Shown: positions 1 to 6,230 of the stretch, one piece after another
Layout: each line of letters opens with the position of its first letter
How positions within the stretch are numbered: the first letter of the stretch is position 1
Source: Pseudomonadota bacterium
Lineage (GTDB): Bacteria; Pseudomonadota; Gammaproteobacteria; Steroidobacterales; Steroidobacteraceae
Length of the DNA: 6,230 bases
Direction: 5' to 3'
NCBI GenBank assembly: GCA_021815905.1
Contig: JAKAZP010000157.1
Coordinates: 1 to 6,230, forward strand
Position numbers and translations under genes: made by a program
Notes under the pieces: model-generated
Told to the model about the DNA's origin: nothing
Seen by the model: only the letters and a program-made list of their open reading frames with translations
Database searches by the model: none

Positions 1-682
1 TGCCGCCATCCACGCCCGGCGCCGGGTGCCACTCCTGGTCGGGGGCACGATGCTCTACCTGCGGGCGCTCCTGCGCGGCTTGGCGCCGCTGCCACAGGCA
101 TCGCCTCTTCTCAGGCGGCAGCTCGATGAGCGCGCCGCACGGCTCGGGTGGCCGGCGCTGCACGCCGAGCTCGCGCGGCTCGACCCGGTCGCGGCGCGCC
201 GCATCGAGCCGAAGGACAGCCAGAGGATTCAACGGGCTCTGGAGGTTTGCTACAGCGCCGGTCAACCCCTGTCACAGATGCAGCGCGAGACCGTGAGTCC
301 GCTCGCGGGCGCCACGGTCGAAACCTGGGCGCTCGTGCCTTGCGATCGCGCCTTGTTGCACCGGCGCCTCGCCCGGCGCTGGGACGCCATGATGGCGGCG
401 GGACTGCTCGCGGAGGTGCGGGCGCTGCACGGCCGGGGGGACCTGACCCCCCGTCATCCCTCGATGCGCGCCGTGGGCTATCGCCAGCTCTGGGGTCATC
501 TCGAGGGCGAGTACGGGCTCGCCGAGGCGAGCGAGCGCGCCCTGGCGGCCACCCGACAGCTCGCCAAGCGGCAGCTCACCTGGCTGCGCTCGGAAGGGGC
601 CTTCCGGCGGCTCGATCCGCAGCGCGACCAGCTGTCGTGGAACCGCGACGTAGTCCGCAAGTTGAGAGAGCGGGGCCTTTGA
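1..682 (+). CDS. miaA: tRNA dimethylallyltransferase MiaA, C-terminal part (5' end outside the window)
   Basis: MiaA transfers the dimethylallyl group of DMAPP to N6 of adenosine 37 in tRNAs that read codons starting with U, the first step towards (ms2)i6A; it is a cytoplasmic enzyme. The frame is open from base 2 and gives 226 residues. Visible family signatures, numbered from that first codon, are VGGTMLY (13-19), [16 protein letters not shown] (67-82), [13 protein letters not shown] (152-164) and [14 protein letters not shown] (183-196), all characteristic of bacterial MiaA. The N-terminal P-loop (GPTASGKT type) and roughly 90 residues are missing because the window starts inside the gene, not because the gene is broken. 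A GTG at 26 is only an internal valine codon: the eight upstream residues (AAIHARRR) also fit the family. The stop at 680-682 is followed by a 156-base gap to hfq. Identification is secure. Confidence 0.96.
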   Translation, partial: AAIHARRRVPLLVGGTMLYLRALLRGLAPLPQASPLLRRQLDERAARLGWPALHAELARLDPVAARRIEPKDSQRIQRALEVCYSAGQPLSQMQRETVSPLAGATVETWALVPCDRALLHRRLARRWDAMMAAGLLAEVRALHGRGDLTPRHPSMRAVGYRQLWGHLEGEYGLAEASERALAATRQLAKRQLTWLRSEGAFRRLDPQRDQLSWNRDVVRKLRERGL

Positions 683-688
683 GAGAGC
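662..688 (+). repeat. 10-bp direct repeat across the miaA stop
   Basis: TTGAGAGAGC occurs at 662-671 and again, perfectly, at 679-688, a period of 17 bases. The second copy contains the miaA stop codon (680-682) and abuts the proposed -35 element of the hfq promoter. The repeat is seen directly. Any function, such as tandem binding sites for an activator, is speculation; a short local duplication is the simpler reading. Confidence 0.5.
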
Positions 689-719
689 TTGGTCTTTGAT
701 TCGGCCCGCATGTTAAAAT
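689..719 (+). promoter_or_regulatory. hfq promoter with extended -10
   Basis: The proposed -10 is TAAAAT at 714-719 (five of six consensus bases), preceded by TG at 711-712 and one base, which makes an extended -10 (TGTTAAAAT). The best -35 is TTGGTC at 689-694 with a long 19-base spacer; extended -10 promoters tolerate a weak -35. Transcription would start near 725-727 and give an hfq leader of about 113 bases. A small inverted repeat, CGCAT/ATGCG (707-711 and 718-722), straddles the -10. The stretch is clearly less GC-rich than the surrounding coding DNA. E. coli also has dedicated hfq promoters in this region; the exact elements here are inferred from sequence only. Confidence 0.7.
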
Positions 720-768
720 GCGCCCTTCGGTCGGTCCCAACCGCCGGCGAGGCACGCCGCTTGCTGGA

Positions 769-794
769 GGTCGCAGGGAAGCTCGCTTGCGATC
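769..794 (+). other. hairpin in the hfq leader
   Basis: Bases 769-775 (GGTCGCA) can pair with 788-794 (TGCGATC): seven pairs, one of them G-T (G-U in RNA), with a 12-base loop. It lies in the predicted 5' untranslated region, upstream of an A-rich single-strand-like stretch. No T-run follows, so it is not an intrinsic terminator. It may present the A-rich region for protein binding, but that is inference. Confidence 0.35.
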
Positions 795-804
795 CCCTCG
801 TTCG

Positions 805-835
805 AACAATTAGAAGTAGTGATAACAAGGAGAAC
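805..835 (+). promoter_or_regulatory. A-rich hfq leader with ARN triplets and Shine-Dalgarno
   Basis: The Shine-Dalgarno AAGGAGA lies at 827-833, five bases before the hfq ATG at 839, and fixes that start. The surrounding leader is A-rich and rich in ARN triplets (A, purine, any base): AAC AAT at 805-810, AGA AGT AGT at 812-820, AAC AAG at 824-829 and AAC at 833-835. The distal face of Hfq is known to bind ARN repeats, and E. coli Hfq represses its own translation by binding its leader. A similar autoregulatory site covering this ribosome binding site is therefore plausible. The ribosome binding site is seen directly; the Hfq site is inference. Confidence 0.6.
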
Positions 836-838
836 CCG

Positions 839-1093
839 ATGGCCAAAGGCCAGTCGCTCCAAGATCCCTTCCTGAACGCCCTCCGCAAGGAACGGGTGCC
901 CGTGTCCATCTACCTCGTCAACGGCATCAAGTTGCAAGGTCAGATCGATTCATTCGACCAGTTCGTCGTGCTGCTGAAGAACAGCGTGAGCCAGATGGTC
1001 TACAAGCACGCCATTTCCACCGTCGTGCCGGCTCGCAACGTCAGACTGAGCGCCGAGGAAGGCGGAGCCGCGCCGGAGCCGTCCGCGGAGTGA
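839..1093 (+). CDS. hfq: RNA chaperone Hfq
   Basis: Hfq is a hexameric Sm-like RNA chaperone that pairs small RNAs with mRNAs and shapes mRNA stability and translation in the cytoplasm. The protein has 84 residues. Key positions match E. coli numbering: Q8 and D9 in QSLQDPFLN; basic rim residues R16, K17 and R19 in LRKER; the Sm1 region with Y25, K31 and F42; and the Sm2 signature VYKHAIST, with Y55, K56 and H57 of the proximal U-binding site. The C-terminal tail after about residue 70 is short and acidic (AEEGG...EPSAE), unlike the long E. coli tail. The ATG at 839 is chosen because AAGGAGA sits five bases upstream and the protein then begins [10 protein letters not shown], as the family does. 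The same frame is open back to 689, but those residues do not resemble Hfq. hflX follows after 21 bases. Confidence 0.98.
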   Translation: MAKGQSLQDPFLNALRKERVPVSIYLVNGIKLQGQIDSFDQFVVLLKNSVSQMVYKHAISTVVPARNVRLSAEEGGAAPEPSAE

Positions 1094-1114
1094 TGCCCGG
1101 CAGGGAAGTACAAG

Positions 1115-2467
1115 GTGTTCGAGCGCCCGCGCTCGGGTGAGCGGGCGCTCCTCGTACGCATCGGGCTCGGCGCTCAGGTCGAGCCGGAGGATCTCGAGGA
1201 GTTCACGCAGCTCGCGCTGTCGGCAGGGGCGGTCCCGGTCGGCACCGTCACGGGCCGCCGCGCGCGGCCCGATCCGCGCTATTTCGTCGGCAGCGGCAAG
1301 GCCGAGGAGCTCAAGCGCGCGGCCGAGACGGGCGACGCGGACCTCATCCTGATCGATCATGCGCTCTCGCCGAGCCAGGAGCGCAATCTCGAGACCCTCA
1401 CCGGCAAGAGAGTCCTCGATCGCAACGGGCTGATCCTCGACATCTTCGCGCAGCGCGCGCGCAGCTTCGAGGGCAAGCTCGAAGTCGAGCTCGCTCAGCT
1501 TCGGCACATCGCGACGCGCCTGGTGCGCGGCTGGAGCCACCTCGAGCGGCAGAAGGGCGGCATCGGAATGCGCGGTCCCGGCGAGACGCAGCTGGAGACC
1601 GACCGCCGTCTCATCGCCCAGCGCGTGCGCGTGCTCACCCGGCGCCTCGCCCGGATCAAGCAGCAACGCGAAACCGGGCGGCAGATGCGCGCGCAGATCC
1701 CCGTCCCTTCGCTCGCGCTCGTCGGCTACACCAACGCCGGCAAGTCGACCCTGTTTCGAGCCTTGACGGGCGCCGACGCCTACGTCGCCGATCAACTGTT
1801 CGCGACGCTCGATCCGACCGTGCGGCGGATCACCCTGCCGGGCGGCACGGGGGTCGTCGTCGCCGACACCGTGGGCTTCATCCGCGAGCTGCCGCACGAG
1901 CTGGTGGCCGCCTTCCAGTCGACCTTGACCGAAGCGCGCGAGGCGACACTGCTCCTGCACGTCATCGATGCCAGCGATCCGCGCCGCGAGGAGCACATGG
2001 CGCAGGTGAACGAGGTGTTGAAGGAGATCGGCGCGGGCGAGCTGCCGCAGCTCATCGTGTACAACAAGATCGACCGGCTGCAGCGCGCAAGCGCCATCGA
2101 GCGCACGGCCGAAGGCGCCGCCGGTGCGGTGTGGATCTCGGCCGAGAAGCGCATCGGGCTCGATCTGCTCGCGAGCGCGATCGCCGAGCGGCTGTCGCGT
2201 TACGCGCGGCGAGCGCGCCTGCGGCTGCCGCCGGGAGCCGGAGCGCTGCGCTCGCGGCTGTATGCGGCCAAGGCCGTGCGCGAGGAGCGCACCGCCGAGG
2301 ACGGCTCGATCGAGCTGGCGGTGGAGCTTCCGGACGCGGAGATCGCCGCGCTCGAGCGCACCGAAGGGGTCCAGGTGCTCGAGGGCCGCAACCCCGATAA
2401 ATCTTGTGCGCCCGCCGGGCGCTACCTACAATCGGCGGCCGCTGCGCGCGCGTCCAAGCTCCGCTGA
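1115..2467 (+). CDS. hflX: GTPase HflX
   Basis: HflX is a translation-factor-related GTPase that binds the 50S subunit and splits or rescues stalled ribosomes, notably under heat stress. The 450-residue protein has an N-terminal HflX domain (about 1-190) ending in the GPGETQLETDRR stretch (154-165), then a Ras-like G domain: G1 GYTNAGKST (204-212), switch I FATLDPT (229-235), G3 DTVGFIRELPH (251-261), G4 NKID (317-320) and G5-like SAE (342-344). A C-terminal domain follows to about 425. The start is GTG at 1115, with AGGGAA at 1102-1107 seven bases upstream; MFERPRSGERALLV matches the usual HflX N terminus. It lies 21 bases after hfq with no promoter or terminator seen between, so cotranscription is likely. 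The last 20 or so residues (SCAPAGRYLQSAAAARASKLR) look non-conserved, and their DNA carries the predicted purA promoter. E. coli HflX is slightly shorter, at 426 aa. Confidence 0.97.
   Translation: MFERPRSGERALLVRIGLGAQVEPEDLEEFTQLALSAGAVPVGTVTGRRARPDPRYFVGSGKAEELKRAAETGDADLILIDHALSPSQERNLETLTGKRVLDRNGLILDIFAQRARSFEGKLEVELAQLRHIATRLVRGWSHLERQKGGIGMRGPGETQLETDRRLIAQRVRVLTRRLARIKQQRETGRQMRAQIPVPSLALVGYTNAGKSTLFRALTGADAYVADQLFATLDPTVRRITLPGGTGVVVADTVGFIRELPHELVAAFQSTLTEAREATLLLHVIDASDPRREEHMAQVNEVLKEIGAGELPQLIVYNKIDRLQRASAIERTAEGAAGAVWISAEKRIGLDLLASAIAERLSRYARRARLRLPPGAGALRSRLYAAKAVREERTAEDGSIELAVELPDAEIAALERTEGVQVLEGRNPDKSCAPAGRYLQSAAAARASKLR
2404..2432 (+). promoter_or_regulatory. predicted purA promoter inside the 3' end of hflX
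   Basis: TTGTGC (2404-2409) and TACAAT (2427-2432) are separated by exactly 17 bases. The -10 matches the sigma-70 consensus at five of six positions; the -35 keeps TTG. The 17-base spacing and the AT-richness of the -10 in otherwise very GC-rich coding DNA make it stand out. A transcript would start near 2438-2440 and have a leader of about 105 bases before purA. The spacer holds a perfect palindrome, annotated separately. I saw no PurR-like box (ACGCAAACGTTTGCGT type). The promoter is inferred from sequence alone. Confidence 0.6.
2408..2422. repeat. 15-bp perfect palindrome in the purA promoter spacer
   Basis: GCGCCCGCCGGGCGC is a perfect inverted repeat with seven-base arms around one central base (2415). 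It begins inside the proposed -35 and fills most of the spacer up to five bases before the -10. This placement is typical of an operator whose repressor blocks RNA polymerase. In DNA this rich in G and C, chance palindromes are not rare, and the same bases encode part of the HflX tail, so operator function is a hypothesis. Confidence 0.4.
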
Positions 2468-2471
2468 GCCG

Positions 2472-5067
<2,596 letters not shown>

Positions 5068-5081
5068 GAGCGCAGTATGAC

Positions 5082-6230
5082 CTATCCGGACTTCCCCTCG
5101 GCACCGTCGCCGGCCGCGGCTGCGGCCGCGGAGGCGATGCGGCCCGCCGCCGCCTGCGGCTGAGCGGAAAGGAACGGGCCCTTGCGGTCGAGGGAAACCG
5201 GCTCGCGCCGGAGCTTGCGCCACAGGCCGAAGGCGGCGAGGGTCCCCGTGAGCGCCGCCAGCGCGCCGAAGTAGGCCGTCGGGCCGAAATGGGCGATCAG
5301 GGCGCCGACCAGCACCGGGCTCAGCGCCGCGCCGATGCCGTTGAGCCGCAGCAGCGCGCTGCTGGCGGCGACCATCTGGGCGGGCTCGAGGTGGTCGTTC
5401 ACATGGGAGACGGCGAGGGAGTAGAGCGTGAGCGCGAGCCCGCTGAAGACCCCCGTCAGAACGAGCAGCAGCGCGTGCGGCGGATGGAGGACCGCCAGTG
5501 TTGCCGCGCTCGCCGTCGCGAGCGTGCAGATGGCCGCGATGACGGTGCGCCGGTCGATCCGGTCCGACCAGCGCCCGATCGGGTACTGCGTCGCGACGGC
5601 CGAGAGGATGCTGACCGCCATGAAGCTCGCCACGGCGGCGGTATCGAGACCGCTCAGGCGCGCGTACACCGGCCCCATGGAGAAGATGTTGGAAGAGACC
5701 ATGCCCGAGACCGTCACCGCCACCACCCCGAGCGGGGAGTCGCGATAAAGATCGCGGTAGCGGACCTTGCGCGGCAGCGCGATCTGCGGCGCCTGCTGCG
5801 CGGCGATCAGGATGGGCACCATGGCGAGGCCGATGAGGAGCGCGACCAGCATGAAAGGCCGGGTGGTGAGCGGATCGACCGCATTCAGCAGGAACTGCGA
5901 GCAGCCGAGCCCGATGTAGAGCACGGCCATGTAGATCGCGAGCAGCGCGCCGCGGTTGGCGCGGCTCGCGCGGTCGTTGAGCCAGCTCTCGGCGACGACG
6001 TACAGGCCCGCGAAGCACAGCCCCGAGAGCAGGCGCAGCAACGCCCAGGGGAGCGGTCGCACGATGAGGCCCTGGACCAGAATGGTCGCCGAGGCGAGCG
6101 CGGACATGCCGGCGAACACCCGGATGTGCCCGACGCGGCGCACCAGCCGCGGCGCGAGGGCGGTGCCGAACATGTAGCCCAGGTAGTAACACGACATCAC
6201 GGCGCCCGTGACCGGAGCCGGGAAGCCCGC
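5082..6230 (-). CDS. YcaD-like major facilitator superfamily transporter (5' end outside the window)
   Basis: This is a predicted inner-membrane secondary transporter of the major facilitator superfamily; substrate unknown. The frame is open from the right edge and gives 382 residues. Numbered from the edge, AGFPAPVTGAVMSCYYLGYMFG (1-22) is the end of the first loop and TM2. APRLVRRVGHIR (26-37) is the motif-A loop after TM2. AESWLNDRASRANRGALLAIYM (80-101) is the signature shared with E. coli YcaD, and YPIGRWSDRIDRR (216-228) is the repeat of motif A in the second half. TLYSLAVSHVNDHLEPAQMVAASSALL (268-294) is also YcaD-like. By comparison with YcaD about 40 N-terminal residues lie beyond the window; the GTG at 6200 is internal, not the start. 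The C-terminal tail after about 340 is cytoplasmic-looking and ends Ala-rich. It is followed after 14 bases by the peptidase gene, suggesting an operon. I recognise the family, not a specific gene. Confidence 0.92.
   Translation of the reverse strand, partial: AGFPAPVTGAVMSCYYLGYMFGTALAPRLVRRVGHIRVFAGMSALASATILVQGLIVRPLPWALLRLLSGLCFAGLYVVAESWLNDRASRANRGALLAIYMAVLYIGLGCSQFLLNAVDPLTTRPFMLVALLIGLAMVPILIAAQQAPQIALPRKVRYRDLYRDSPLGVVAVTVSGMVSSNIFSMGPVYARLSGLDTAAVASFMAVSILSAVATQYPIGRWSDRIDRRTVIAAICTLATASAATLAVLHPPHALLLVLTGVFSGLALTLYSLAVSHVNDHLEPAQMVAASSALLRLNGIGAALSPVLVGALIAHFGPTAYFGALAALTGTLAAFGLWRKLRREPVSLDRKGPFLSAQPQAAAGRIASAAAAAAGDGAEGKSG
5111..5128. repeat. GC inverted repeat near the end of the transporter gene
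   Basis: CGGCCGC (5111-5117) and GCGGCCG (5122-5128) form a perfect seven-base inverted repeat around GGCT. On the minus-strand transcript it lies within the Ala-rich C-terminal codons of the transporter, about 45 bases before the peptidase start. Ala and Gly codon runs in GC-rich DNA produce such stems easily; no T-run follows. A role in separating expression of the two genes is possible but unsupported. Confidence 0.3.

Noticed and set aside
689..838. N-terminal extension of hfq from an upstream start at 689
   Set aside because: The extra 50 residues do not resemble Hfq, and the AAGGAGA ribosome binding site with ATG at 839 gives the canonical N terminus.
950..1996. 348-codon open frame on the minus strand opposite hfq and hflX
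   Set aside because: Opposite strongly conserved HflX coding sequence and without any recognisable motif; a high-GC shadow.
5068..6192. Upstream extension of the peptidase frame giving an apparent 804-residue protein
   Set aside because: The first 375 residues lie out of frame over the transporter gene and look like random Arg/Ala/Pro sequence. The Ste24 protein starts naturally at the ATG at 5067, so this is not a fusion.

Overview
The window is a GC-rich stretch (roughly two thirds G+C or more) from the chromosome of a proteobacterium, most likely a high-GC gammaproteobacterium. The miaA-hfq-hflX order is the classic gammaproteobacterial one, and Hfq keeps E. coli residue numbering at every position checked. 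I cannot name a genus. Nothing looks like phage, insertion sequence, CRISPR, defence island or other mobile DNA. Six genes fill almost all of the sequence, and no gene-free gap reaches 300 bases.

Plus strand, left to right. The 3' part of miaA (tRNA A37 dimethylallyltransferase, cut by the left edge) is followed by a 156-base gap. The gap holds a strong extended -10 promoter and an A-rich leader for hfq (RNA chaperone, 84 aa). hflX (ribosome-associated GTPase, 450 aa) follows 21 bases later and is probably cotranscribed. purA (adenylosuccinate synthetase, 430 aa) comes 76 bases after hflX. It appears to have its own promoter inside the last codons of hflX, with a perfect 15-bp palindrome in the promoter spacer and a strong leader hairpin. 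In E. coli hflK and hflC lie between hflX and purA; here they are absent from that position.

Minus strand, right to left. A YcaD-like major facilitator transporter (cut by the right edge) is followed after 14 bases by a Ste24-type M48 membrane metallopeptidase (429 aa). The two look like an operon. The peptidase gene runs convergently into purA, and the two coding ends overlap by 59 bp with no T-tailed terminator visible.

Functionally the left part groups translation and RNA biology (tRNA modification, sRNA chaperone, ribosome rescue or splitting) with AMP synthesis. The right part encodes two inner-membrane proteins, one for transport and one for membrane-protein processing or quality control. 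I found no convincing undescribed system. The best leads are regulatory: the purA promoter embedded in hflX with its palindrome, the ARN-rich hfq leader, and the missing hflKC.
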